The notes beneath the pieces are model-generated. The model saw only the letters and a program-made list of their open reading frames with translations. It did not search any database and was not told the origin of the DNA. Positions 17,144-25,314 of a stretch of DNA of 64,000 nt are shown in pieces. Source of the stretch: Nonomuraea thailandensis. Its GTDB lineage: Bacteria; Actinomycetota; Actinomycetes; Streptosporangiales; Streptosporangiaceae. Made by a program: the position numbers and the translations under genes. The DNA is taken from contig NZ_JAMZEB010000002.1 in assembly GCF_024172165.1 (NCBI RefSeq), positions 9,584,501-9,648,500 of the forward strand, in the 5' to 3' direction. Positions within the stretch are counted from its first letter, which is position 1. Each line of letters opens with the position of its first letter.

Positions 17144-17869
17144 CTAGACCCCCGTCTTCTCGGGGACCGCTTCCGGTGCCCGAGCGGGCGGCTCCCCGCG
17201 CCTGCGCAGACGCGCCACAGCGCCGCTCAGCGGCCCTGAGAGGCTCTCCGCGGCGAACGCCCCGCACAGCGCGGCGATCACCCCAAGGCCCAGCGCCGAG
17301 GCGGCGGAGCGCAGCTTCCTGCCCTGCTGGGGGGCCGGCGTGGTCGGCGGCACGGCCTCGCTGATCGTGATGTACGTGCCCTTCGGCGCCTGCACCTGCC
17401 GCTGGCGCACGTCCAGCTCCTGCTCGATGCGGTCGATGGCCTTGCGCGCGATCCGCGTGGCCTCCTCCGGCGTCCGGCTCTCCCCCTCGACGAACACCAG
17501 CGGTCCCGTGGCCAGCGACTCCAGGTTGTTGGTGCCGTTCGTGACCGCGTACGTGGTGGGGCCGCCGCTCGTGACCCCCATGGCCGCCACCATGTCCGGC
17601 GTGCTCATGACGCTGATCAGGATGGAGGCGGCCACGTCGAGCCCGTGGTCGAAGTTCAGCAGCGGGTTGACCCTGGGGACGGGCTGGTCGGGGTCGGGCG
17701 GCAGGGTGCCGCCGCTGGTGGGCGCGGTGAGCACGAGGACGGCGGTCGTGGTGTAGGTGACCGGGATCGTGGAGTAGGCGTAGAAGGCGGCGCCGACGGC
17801 CGCCAGGAAGGCGGGCAGGGCCACGTACCATCGCCGAAACAGGACGAGGAGCGTCCCCCAGAAATCCAC
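17144..17869 (-). CDS. Wzz/YveK-type chain-length determinant protein
   Basis: A 241-residue protein with one membrane segment near the N-terminus (about 17-35), an extracytoplasmic domain and a second segment near 195-215. The outer domain contains VTYTTTAVLVLTAP, NPLLNF and VFVEGESRTPEEATRIARKA, typical of polysaccharide co-polymerases. No Walker A tyrosine-kinase domain is attached and none is encoded nearby. It sets polymer length together with the adjacent polymerase. A paralogue lies at 19744-20724; both carry the pattern TxxxxxLTxPxxGGTL and NPLLxF. Confidence 0.8.
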   Translation of the reverse strand: MDFWGTLLVLFRRWYVALPAFLAAVGAAFYAYSTIPVTYTTTAVLVLTAPTSGGTLPPDPDQPVPRVNPLLNFDHGLDVAASILISVMSTPDMVAAMGVTSGGPTTYAVTNGTNNLESLATGPLVFVEGESRTPEEATRIARKAIDRIEQELDVRQRQVQAPKGTYITISEAVPPTTPAPQQGRKLRSAASALGLGVIAALCGAFAAESLSGPLSGAVARLRRRGEPPARAPEAVPEKTGV

Positions 17870-17922
17870 GCGCCCTCCCTCGCGAGTCCCGCCTCATACA
17901 TGTCGCCCGGTTGGTGTGGAGC

Positions 17923-17942
17923 GTTACACAAAACCCTGTAAC
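17923..17942. promoter_or_regulatory. Perfect inverted repeat between divergent Wzz and glycosyltransferase genes
   Basis: GTTACA, 8 bp, TGTAAC forms a perfect palindrome in the 142-bp divergent region between the genes starting at 17869 and 18012. It could be an operator for either direction. A related GTTACACCAAACC occurs at 20788, upstream of the second Wzz gene but at the end of a coding sequence. The protein that binds is unknown. Confidence 0.35.
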
Positions 17943-18011
17943 ACCACCCATTACGGGGCGATATGGAGTACGAGGGGCGTCACTCCCGGCGGGGGACGGA
18001 GATCAGTTTTC

Positions 18012-18896
18012 ATGAGCGCACTGGCCGTGGTCACGCCCACGTACGCCCCTGACGCCGAGCTCTTCGCCCACCTGCACCGATCCGTGCTCGCGCACACCTC
18101 CGACGACACGGTGCACCACGTGGTCGTGCCCGACTCCGACCGCCGCCTGTTCTCCCGGTACGCCGGGCCCCGCTGCAGGATCTGGACCTACGCCGAGATC
18201 CTGCCCCGCCGGATCGTCCGGGTGCCGCTGGCCGGCGTGTGGATCGATCCCGGACGGCCGTGGCCGCCGCTGCGCGGCTGGGTGGCGCAGCAGGCCGTGA
18301 AGGTGGCGGTGACGGCGCGGCTCGACGCGAAGGTGGTGCTGGTCGCCGACTCCGACGTGGTCCTGGTCCGCCAGGCCACGCCCGACCTGTTCATCCAGGA
18401 CGGTCAGGTCTGCATGTTCCGGATGGACGGCGGCGTGCACGAGCTCATGACCGACCACGTCACCTGGCACCGGGTGGCCCGCGAGCTGCTGGGCCTGCCG
18501 GGGCCCGCGCCGCTGCCCCTGCCGGACTACGTCAGCTCGCTGGCGTGCTGGGATCCGGCCGTCGTGCGCGAGATGCAGCGGCGGATCACCGAGTCGACGG
18601 GGCGTGACTGGCTGTCCGCCTTCATCTCGCACCTGCGGGTCTCGGAGTTCATCGTCTACGGCGTGTTCGTGGACGAGGTGCTCGGGGCCGCGCCTCCGGT
18701 CAACACCGCGATCTGCCACAGCCGGTGGGATCGCACCCCTCTCGACCCTGCCGGAGCCATCGCCTTCGCCGACCTGCTACCTCACGACGCGGTGGGAATG
18801 ATGATCTCGGCCAAGTCGGGGACGCCCATGGCGGCCAGGATGGCGGCGATCGAGCGATGCTCCCAGATCACCGGACCCGACGGGAGTCATCCGTGA
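18012..18896 (+). CDS. Putative glycosyltransferase, DUF6492-like (first of a tandem pair)
   Basis: A 294-residue protein: LAVVTPTYAPDAELFAHLHRS at the start, a likely metal site VADSDVVLV (DxD) near residue 112, then PLPDYVSSLACWDP and SEFIVYGVFVDEVLG. It matches the pattern I associate with DUF6492 proteins, which look like GT-A glycosyltransferases without an assigned activity. The ATG at 18012 is chosen because the fold begins there; an upstream in-frame ATG adds unrelated residues. The stop overlaps the next gene by 4 bp (GTGA). The two proteins are clear paralogues. Confidence 0.65.
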   Translation: MSALAVVTPTYAPDAELFAHLHRSVLAHTSDDTVHHVVVPDSDRRLFSRYAGPRCRIWTYAEILPRRIVRVPLAGVWIDPGRPWPPLRGWVAQQAVKVAVTARLDAKVVLVADSDVVLVRQATPDLFIQDGQVCMFRMDGGVHELMTDHVTWHRVARELLGLPGPAPLPLPDYVSSLACWDPAVVREMQRRITESTGRDWLSAFISHLRVSEFIVYGVFVDEVLGAAPPVNTAICHSRWDRTPLDPAGAIAFADLLPHDAVGMMISAKSGTPMAARMAAIERCSQITGPDGSHP

Positions 18897-19765
18897 GCAA
18901 GCTGGCGGTCATCACGCCTTCCTACGCCCTGGACGCCGAGCTGTTCGCCGACCTGCACAGATCAGTGCTCGAATACACCTCAGAGGACACCATCCACCAC
19001 GTCTTCGTGCCGCCCGGCGACCGCGACGCGTTCGCCGGGTTCGAGGGGCCCCGCTGCCACGTGTGGGTGCGCTCGGAGCTGCTGCCGCGCAGGTACCTGC
19101 GCATGCCGGGCGCCGACGTGTACGTCAACTACCGCCGCCCGTGGCCGCCGCTGCGCGGCTGGGTGATGCAGCAGACCGTCAAGATCGCCTCGGCGGGCCT
19201 GATCGACGCCGACGCCATGCTCATCGTGGACTCCGACGCCGTCCTGGTCCGCCCGACCAGCGCCGAGTCCTTCACCAGGGACGGGCGGCTGTGCCTGTAC
19301 CGGCTGGAGAACGGCGTGACGGCCGAGATGAAGCGGCACGTCATCTGGCACCAGGTGGCCCGCGAGTTGCTCGGCCTGCCTCCGGCGCCGCCACCGCCGC
19401 TGCCCGACTACGTGACGGCGCTGACGTTCTGGGACCCCGAGATCGTGCGGGCGATGCAGCGGCGGATCACCCAGGTGACCGGCCGCGACTGGCTCGACGC
19501 GTTCAACGCGCAGCTGCACGTCTCGGAGTTCATCCTGTACGGCGTCTTCGTGGACGAGGTGCTGAAGACCGACCCGCCGATCAACACCACGATCTGCCAC
19601 CTGAGCTACAACCACGAGCCGTGGGACGAGGCCCAGGCCGTCGCCTTCGCCGACCGGCTGCCGCCGGAGGCGGTCGGGATGATGATCTCGGCCAAGTCGC
19701 ACACCCCGATGGAGGCCAGGCAGGCCGCCATCAGGAGGTGCGCTCAGGTCGTCGAGTCGAGCTGA
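18893..19765 (+). CDS. Putative glycosyltransferase, DUF6492-like (second of the pair)
   Basis: A 290-residue paralogue of the preceding protein, collinear throughout: LAVITPSYALDAELFADLHRS, metal site IVDSDAVLV, LPDYVTALTFWDPEIVRAMQRRIT and SEFILYGVFVDEVL. It starts with GTG overlapping the previous stop. The conserved DSD motif in both copies suggests that both are active, perhaps adding successive or alternative sugars. Its last 22 bp overlap the 3' end of the opposing Wzz gene. Confidence 0.65.
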   Translation: MSKLAVITPSYALDAELFADLHRSVLEYTSEDTIHHVFVPPGDRDAFAGFEGPRCHVWVRSELLPRRYLRMPGADVYVNYRRPWPPLRGWVMQQTVKIASAGLIDADAMLIVDSDAVLVRPTSAESFTRDGRLCLYRLENGVTAEMKRHVIWHQVARELLGLPPAPPPPLPDYVTALTFWDPEIVRAMQRRITQVTGRDWLDAFNAQLHVSEFILYGVFVDEVLKTDPPINTTICHLSYNHEPWDEAQAVAFADRLPPEAVGMMISAKSHTPMEARQAAIRRCAQVVESS

Positions 19766-20724
19766 CCGTCGCCGTCCTCGCTCCTCCCGGCCGGCTCGTC
19801 GTCGTCCTTGACCACCTGGATCGGTCCCGTCTGCTCCTGGGCCAGCTCCTCCACCGTCAGGGGGAAGCCCGCGGCGGCGGCCGGCGGGTGCGACCGGGAG
19901 CCGTTGAGCGCCTGCGCGGGATGCTCCCCCGGCTCGCTCTCCGCTCCCGGCTGCTCGGCGACGACCTCCGCCCAGATCTCCGGCTCGGGCCTGAGCCCTG
20001 TGCCGGATCCGGTCTCGTTCTGGGGCTCGTTCTGGGACTCGTTCTCGGGCTCGTTCTCGGGCTCGGGCCGGGCGCGTGCCCAGCGCACCCGCTGGACGCC
20101 GTACGCCACCCCGATCCCGGCGATCAGGCCGAACACGCCGCCGAAGGCCGCGTAGAGCAGGCGGTCGCCGAGGGCGGCCCTGGGGCCCGAGGCCGGCATC
20201 ACGTCCATGATCCCGATGTGCGTGCTGATCGGCGCGTCCAGCGCCGTCTGCCGCCTGGCCAGCTCCAGCCGCACCCGTAGCTGGGCCTTGCGCATGACCT
20301 CCCGCACCGTGGCGGGGTCGTCGCCCTCCACCTCGACGTAGATGAAGGGCCCGTTGGTGCTGATGCTCAGCAGGTCGGGGTTGGTCCGGCCGTCGTTGAT
20401 GGTCACGACGGTGGGCCCGCTCTCGGGCGCGCCGATCTCCTTGTAGACGTCGATCGTGTTGGTGGCCAGGATCAGGATGCCCGCGGTGGTCCGCAACGCG
20501 TCGTTGAACTGGAGCAGCGGGTTGGTCAGGCCGGGCTTGCTCGCCGGCTCGGTCTCCAGGGTGCCGCCGGTGGCGGGCACGGTGAGGACCATGGAGGCGG
20601 TCGAGACGTATCGGCTCGGCATCAGGAAGTACGCCGCCAGGGCGAGGCCGATGGCCGCGACGGCGACAGGCGGCCCAACGAACTTCTTCCGGGCCAGACC
20701 AAGGATGGCCTTCCAGAAGCGCAC
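19744..20724 (-). CDS. Wzz-type chain-length determinant with acidic C-terminal tail
   Basis: A 326-residue paralogue of the 17144 protein. It has a membrane segment near 18-35, an outer domain with STASMVLTVPATGGTLE, NPLLQFNDAL and IYVEVEGDDPATVREVMRKA, and a second membrane segment near 195-215. An extra C-terminal cytoplasmic tail of about 110 residues is rich in Glu, Asn and Pro and contains a four-unit tandem repeat. The tail may contact cytoplasmic partners, a role that BY-kinases play in other systems; this is inference. No kinase gene is present in the window. Confidence 0.78.
   Translation of the reverse strand: MRFWKAILGLARKKFVGPPVAVAAIGLALAAYFLMPSRYVSTASMVLTVPATGGTLETEPASKPGLTNPLLQFNDALRTTAGILILATNTIDVYKEIGAPESGPTVVTINDGRTNPDLLSISTNGPFIYVEVEGDDPATVREVMRKAQLRVRLELARRQTALDAPISTHIGIMDVMPASGPRAALGDRLLYAAFGGVFGLIAGIGVAYGVQRVRWARARPEPENEPENESQNEPQNETGSGTGLRPEPEIWAEVVAEQPGAESEPGEHPAQALNGSRSHPPAAAAGFPLTVEELAQEQTGPIQVVKDDDEPAGRSEDGDGQLDSTT
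20014..20061 (-). repeat. Four tandem 12-bp units in the Wzz gene tail
   Basis: Four units of the form CTCGTTCT(G/C)GG(G/A) lie head to tail. They encode an Asn-Glu-rich four-residue repeat (PENE, SQNE and PQNE types) in the cytoplasmic tail. Unit length preserves the frame, so copy number could vary between strains. Confidence 0.9.
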
Positions 20725-20788
20725 TATTTCCGCCCCCGTCGACTTTTGTATCGATGCAAACGGGAAATCGCTCTGCCCATCGGACGTG

Positions 20789-21661
20789 TTACACCAAACC
20801 GACCAGAGATAGCAGTTTGCGGCCGCGGTGCGCGAGCGTGCGCCGCTGCCGCCGCGCGTACATGCGCATCACCTCGGAGCGCGCCCGCCGCCGCTGCTCC
20901 TCGGTCAGCTCCGCGTCGCGCACCCATCTCAGCAGCTCCCTGCACTGCAGCGTGTTGGCCAGGTGGGACTGCCAGGACGGCACGTCCAGGCGCCGGGCGA
21001 TGCGGCCGATCCGCTCCAGCCGCCAGTTGCGGTGCGAGAGCACCGCGGGGACGTGCGCCCACGGCCCCGACAGCGCCAGCTTGGCCGCGAACACCTCGTC
21101 CTCGCGCAGCATGTTGCGCCGCGGGATGCCGACGGCGGCCTCGCGCCGCAGCAACCCGTAGAGCGGGTCGATGAGGTACGGGCTCTCGTTGAGCAGCCTG
21201 AGCATCTCGGCGAAGCGCTCCACCGGATCGTCGGAGCCGAGCCGGGTGCCGGTGTAGGGCACCGTCACCTCCCCGTCGGGTCCTGTGTAGGAGACCTGGT
21301 TGGTGACGAGGATCAGCCGCTCGTCCGCGGCGAAGACGGCCAGGGCCGCCGAGACGCAGTCGGGCTCCAGCCGGTCGTCGTCACCGATCCAGCGCACGTA
21401 CGCGCCCTTGGAGATGCGGGCCGCGTGCATGAAGTTGCCGAGCAGGCCGACGTTCTGCGGGTGCCGGTGGTAGACGATCCTGGGATCGGCCGCCGCCAGG
21501 TCGCGGCAGAGCTCCTCGGTGCCGTCCGTGGAGGCGTTGTCGGAGATGACCAGCTCGATGCGCGGATGGTCCTGCGCCAGCACCGAGCGGACCACGGCCT
21601 CCAGGCGGCCGGCCCCGTTGCGCACCGGCAGCGCGATCGATACGAGGTCAGATTCGTGCAT
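20789..21661 (-). CDS. Family 2 glycosyltransferase
   Basis: A 290-residue GT-A enzyme: VSIALPVRNGAGRLEAVVRSVL, VISDNASTDGTEELC, YHRHPQNVGLLGNF and RWIGDDDRL (DDD metal site). The C-terminal half is Arg-rich (EEQRRRARSEVMRMYARRQRR) and likely lies on the membrane surface. It starts with ATG at 21661 and overlaps the end of the flippase gene by 14 bp, so it is the last gene of the long coupled operon 28958-20789. It probably adds a sugar made by that operon. Confidence 0.85.
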   Translation of the reverse strand: MHESDLVSIALPVRNGAGRLEAVVRSVLAQDHPRIELVISDNASTDGTEELCRDLAAADPRIVYHRHPQNVGLLGNFMHAARISKGAYVRWIGDDDRLEPDCVSAALAVFAADERLILVTNQVSYTGPDGEVTVPYTGTRLGSDDPVERFAEMLRLLNESPYLIDPLYGLLRREAAVGIPRRNMLREDEVFAAKLALSGPWAHVPAVLSHRNWRLERIGRIARRLDVPSWQSHLANTLQCRELLRWVRDAELTEEQRRRARSEVMRMYARRQRRTLAHRGRKLLSLVGLV

Positions 21662-23096
21662 GCGCCCTCCCTTGGCGTACGAGCCGCTTGAGCACCGCGC
21701 GCGGCACCACGACCAGCACGAACAGCAGCAACCCCGCGCCTCCGGCCACGCAGAGCTCGAAGAAGGCGCCGTCGATCACCGTGGCCAGCGCCACCATGAC
21801 CACGCCGGCCGCCGCCGCGCCCAGCAGCGGCCTGGCCAGCCCGGCGCCGACCAGTCCCACCGGCACCCCGGAGCGGTGCAGGGCCACGCCCAGCAGCGGC
21901 AGCGCCACCACCACGGCGACGACCGCGTGCGCCACGGCCGCGCCCTCGATGCCGTCGAGACGGGCGCCCACCAGCAGCGCGGGCACCAGCGCGACGGCCC
22001 AGCACAGGTTCACCCACATGGTCGCCTTCGTCCGGCCGAGCGCGGCCAGGATGTCGGTGATGAGCAGCGTCAGCATGCGCACGGCCATCACCACGGCCAG
22101 GAAACGCAGCACCTGGGCGGCGGGCAGCCAGTTCGTGCCGTACAGGAACTCCACGACGGCGGGGGCCAGCGTGCCCATCAGCACCGCGATCGGCAGCACC
22201 ATGCCCGCCAGCAGCGGGACGGACTGCCGCACGCCCTCCCGCACGGCCTCGGTCCCCTCCTCCACCAGGCGCGAGAAGCTGGGCAGCGCGACGTACCGGA
22301 TGGCGGTCCCGATCAGGCCAGGCACCCAGCTGGAGATGTTGAAGGCGAGCAGGTAGAAGCCCAGCCAGGCCGGGCCGAGCACGTCGCCGACGATGACCGA
22401 GTCCACGTTGAGCAGCAGGCCCTCGATGCCGAGACTGACGCACAGCGGCAGCCCGAACCGCAGCAGCCGCGCGGCCTGCGCACGGTCGAAGCCGAGCTCG
22501 ATCTTCACGCGCGCCAGCGCGACCACCAGCACGCCGGTGAGCACGCCACCGCTGAGCTGCCCCCAGGCGAAGCTGTAGGCCCCGGCGCCGTTCGCGGCCA
22601 GCGTGATGGAGACGCCGGCGTTGGCGACGAACCCCGCCAGGTTGGCCAGGGCCAGCTTGTCCTGCTCGAACCGGCGCATGAGCGCGGCGCTGCGCACCGC
22701 TGTCAGCCCGTAGACGAGGTTGGTGGCCATGAGGATACGGATCACCCAGATGGCGTCCTCGCTCCCGGCCAGCCGCGCGTAGAACGGCGCGATCACCCAG
22801 AACAGCGCGTAGAGGGCGAAGCTCGACAGGATCGCCACGACCGTGGCCGTGGGCGCGATCTCCTCCAGCCTGCCCCGCCACTGCACGGTCGCCGCGATCA
22901 CGCCGGCGTCGTTGATGTAGATGACGAACTGGGTGGCAGCCAGCGCGATCGCGAACACGCCGAAGTCCTCGGGCACCAGCAACCTGGCCAGGACGAGGCT
23001 CATCACGAACGAGCCCGCCTTCATCACCAGGTTGCCCAGCAGGCTCCAGCGCAGCCCGCGACCGGCCTTGCGGCCGATGTCGCCGACCTCACTCAC
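21648..23096 (-). CDS. Wzx-type polysaccharide flippase (MOP superfamily)
   Basis: A 482-residue protein with about 12-14 hydrophobic segments. Near the N-terminus it has RGLRWSLLGNLVMKAGSF and LARLLVPEDFGVFAIALA, the classical opening of the polysaccharide transporter family. FSRLVEEGTEAVREGVRQS and YGTNWLPAAQVLRFLA are typical later motifs. It moves undecaprenyl-linked repeat units across the membrane. The start is GTG at 23096, overlapping the stop of the cysteine-domain gene (GTGA). Confidence 0.88.
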   Translation of the reverse strand: MSEVGDIGRKAGRGLRWSLLGNLVMKAGSFVMSLVLARLLVPEDFGVFAIALAATQFVIYINDAGVIAATVQWRGRLEEIAPTATVVAILSSFALYALFWVIAPFYARLAGSEDAIWVIRILMATNLVYGLTAVRSAALMRRFEQDKLALANLAGFVANAGVSITLAANGAGAYSFAWGQLSGGVLTGVLVVALARVKIELGFDRAQAARLLRFGLPLCVSLGIEGLLLNVDSVIVGDVLGPAWLGFYLLAFNISSWVPGLIGTAIRYVALPSFSRLVEEGTEAVREGVRQSVPLLAGMVLPIAVLMGTLAPAVVEFLYGTNWLPAAQVLRFLAVVMAVRMLTLLITDILAALGRTKATMWVNLCWAVALVPALLVGARLDGIEGAAVAHAVVAVVVALPLLGVALHRSGVPVGLVGAGLARPLLGAAAAGVVMVALATVIDGAFFELCVAGGAGLLLFVLVVVPRAVLKRLVRQGRAHARI

Positions 23097-24046
23097 GAAG
23101 TCTCGACCCTCTCCAGCCAGATCTCCCGCCAGAACGGCACGAACTCGCGCGGGCAGTTGGCGTTGTAGACGCCCTCGCAGACGAGATCGTCGAGGATGAT
23201 GCACGGGCTCTTCATGGTCAGCATCCGGCCGGTCTTCTCGTCCAGGCAGCGCTCGACCCTGGCCCGTACGCGCGCGGTCCTGCCGCAGTAGCGGGCCATC
23301 TCCTCCTCGAAGCCCATCCCGCGGTTGAGCAGGTCGTCGTTGAGCGTGTCGAGGATCTCCTGCTTGGACCTGATCCTGACCAGCTCGCCCACCTTCAGGT
23401 CCAGCGTGGCCGTCGGCGTCTTCTTCCCGGCCCGGCCCTCGATGAAGCCCCAGCGCAGCCCCCGCCTGATCCACAGGCGGCGCGGCAGCACCTTCTTGCT
23501 GAGGTCCTGGAAGCGGTTGAACAGCCCGACCAGGAAGGTGCGGACGGTCCGGCCGACGCCCACGTTGCCGCTGCGCACGTCGGTGACGTACTGGCCGAGG
23601 TCGCGGAACGGCAGGCAGGCGGGCGCGGCCCGCAGCAGCTCGGTGGCCTGGCAGGAGTAGCCGTCCGGGCCCTTGCGCGTGTTGGCGTCGAGCAGCTTCA
23701 GCAGCCGCTCCTCCGGGATCTGGCGAGCCACGGGCTCGTCCGGATCGACCCGTTTGAGCCACGCCTCCTTCCAGTAGAGCGAGCAGGCCGTCTGGCAGCC
23801 GCCGTGCCCGCCGCCGTCACACCGCGCGCCGGTCAGGTGCACCGCGCTGTCCATGCGCCGCATGCCGCTGCGGCTGATGGTGTCGCACAGCTTGTGCGCG
23901 ACCTTGTGCACGGTCATCCGCCGCCCGCAGTAGGCCAGCATCTCCGGCATGAACGGCAGGTTCTCCAGCTCGCCCCGCTCGTCCAGCGTGGCCAGGATCT
24001 CCGCCGCGCTCCGCACTTCGACGAGGTCCCCCACCCGCAGGTTCAT
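23093..24046 (-). CDS. Unrecognised protein with two copies of a four-cysteine domain
   Basis: A 317-residue soluble protein that I do not recognise. Residues 4-100 and 218-314 are two copies of one domain. Each copy starts VG(D/E)LV.(V/I)RS..EIL.TL and continues EM..YCGR. It ends C-x7-C-x7-W(K/R)E.WL.RV. Copy 1 uses Cys40, Cys54, Cys76, Cys84 and Trp92; copy 2 uses Cys254, Cys267, Cys290, Cys298 and Trp306. The spacing from the first to the third cysteine is 35 residues in both. This suggests a metal- or cluster-binding unit with an SH3-like opening. The linker holds Cys132 and Cys144. It starts with ATG overlapping the DUF4910 gene stop and its own stop overlaps the flippase start. A role in making or handing over the unusual sugar is inferred from this position only. 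Confidence 0.6.
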   Translation of the reverse strand: MNLRVGDLVEVRSAAEILATLDERGELENLPFMPEMLAYCGRRMTVHKVAHKLCDTISRSGMRRMDSAVHLTGARCDGGGHGGCQTACSLYWKEAWLKRVDPDEPVARQIPEERLLKLLDANTRKGPDGYSCQATELLRAAPACLPFRDLGQYVTDVRSGNVGVGRTVRTFLVGLFNRFQDLSKKVLPRRLWIRRGLRWGFIEGRAGKKTPTATLDLKVGELVRIRSKQEILDTLNDDLLNRGMGFEEEMARYCGRTARVRARVERCLDEKTGRMLTMKSPCIILDDLVCEGVYNANCPREFVPFWREIWLERVETS

Positions 24047-25314
24047 GCGCCCTCCCCCACCCGTTTGAGCAGGCCCGCACCCTCCAGAGCGGCGGCCGCC
24101 TCGGCGACCGCGCCGAAGGGCAGGCCTGAGCGGCCGGCGACGTCCAGCAGGCTGTGCTCGCCGTCCGACAGGTTCAACACCCATAACATCGCCAGCTGCG
24201 CCTGTTTCGTGTCACTGCGTCCGCCGAGAGATCCGTACAGGCCGCGCCTGCCGAGCTGCGGCTCGCCGTACGGGCTCAGGTTCTGGTATCGGCCGTCGTG
24301 CTCCAGCACCTCGACCGCCGACCACAACGTCTCCAGCGTGTCGGCCATGGCCTGCGGCGAGACGAAGCCCGGGTCGTCCCCCGAGGTGTGGTACTCGGGG
24401 TATCCGGCGTACGGCGTCCTGGTCAGGCTGCCGACCGGCAGGTCGAAGCCGGGCGAGCAGTACTGCCGCTCGTCGTAGCCGTACGGCGAGAAGTCCACGA
24501 TCGTGTGCGGCCGGTCGCGCAGCACGGCCGCCATCACCCGGTCGACGGGCGCGTCGCCGCGCCTGCTGCGCTTGTACGTCAGCGCCCCCCGGTCACCGGC
24601 GCAGGCGAGCGTCAGCCCGTGCCTGATGCGCCCGGTGCTCTCCCGGTTGCGCGCCAGCCAGGTGATCGCGCCGATCGTGCCGGGCGCGAACACGAACCGG
24701 TAGGTGAGACGCGGCTCCCTGAGCCTGCGGGCCAGCGCCGTGGCCACCGCGATCCCGGCCAGGTTGTCGTTGGCCAGCGACGGATGGCAGACGTGGCAGG
24801 AGATCAGCACCTCGTCGTCGGTGCGCCCCGGCACGACGTGCTCGGCGTAGGTCAGGTGCCCGTCGGCCAGCGTCGAGTCGATCACCACCTCGTACGGCCC
24901 CTCGCCCATCCCGTCGAGCGTGTCCTGGCTCAGGCAGAACCCCCACGTCGGCGCGTAGTACGAGGTCCGGTAGGGCACCAGGTCCGGCCGGCCGGGCAGC
25001 GTGTGCAGGTGGGGCCGCAGCTCGGCCAGGGTCATGGTGGCCGACACCGGCACGCTGTAGCCCACGACGTGCAGGTTCGACCGCTGGAAGTCCACCACCC
25101 GGTTCCCCGCCGGATCCTTGATGTAGGCGTCGCGGATGTTCCACTCCTGCGGGATCGTCCAGTCGAGCACCTGGGTCCCGGTCGGCACCTCGTGCACGTC
25201 CAGCTCCAGCAGCTCCCCGACGATCCCCAGCGTGGCGCGCACGCCGTCGCCCGTGATGGAGCGGCACAGCGGGTAGAGCCGCTCCACCAGGGCGTGCATC
25301 TCCTCCCCGGTCAC
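24043..25314 (-). CDS. DUF4910/M28-like aminopeptidase-fold protein with C-terminal winged helix
   Basis: A 423-residue protein of the DUF4910 type, a zinc-aminopeptidase fold found in polysaccharide and secondary-metabolite clusters. Visible markers are LCRSITGDGVRATL, WNIRDAYIKD, APTWGFCLSQDTLD, the metal-site stretch SCHVCHPSLANDNLAG, and PGFDLPVGSLTRTPYAGYPEYHTSGDD. The last 55 residues look like a winged helix. Family members have unknown substrates; in clusters like this they probably act on a sugar or amide intermediate and not on protein. The start is GTG at 25314, overlapping the epimerase stop (GTGA). An ATG at 25299 is the alternative. Confidence 0.75.
   Translation of the reverse strand: MTGEEMHALVERLYPLCRSITGDGVRATLGIVGELLELDVHEVPTGTQVLDWTIPQEWNIRDAYIKDPAGNRVVDFQRSNLHVVGYSVPVSATMTLAELRPHLHTLPGRPDLVPYRTSYYAPTWGFCLSQDTLDGMGEGPYEVVIDSTLADGHLTYAEHVVPGRTDDEVLISCHVCHPSLANDNLAGIAVATALARRLREPRLTYRFVFAPGTIGAITWLARNRESTGRIRHGLTLACAGDRGALTYKRSRRGDAPVDRVMAAVLRDRPHTIVDFSPYGYDERQYCSPGFDLPVGSLTRTPYAGYPEYHTSGDDPGFVSPQAMADTLETLWSAVEVLEHDGRYQNLSPYGEPQLGRRGLYGSLGGRSDTKQAQLAMLWVLNLSDGEHSLLDVAGRSGLPFGAVAEAAAALEGAGLLKRVGEGA

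Noticed and set aside
14144-17239. 1031-codon plus-strand frame crossing four genes
   Set aside because: It crosses genes on both strands with no domain of its own; base composition keeps it open.
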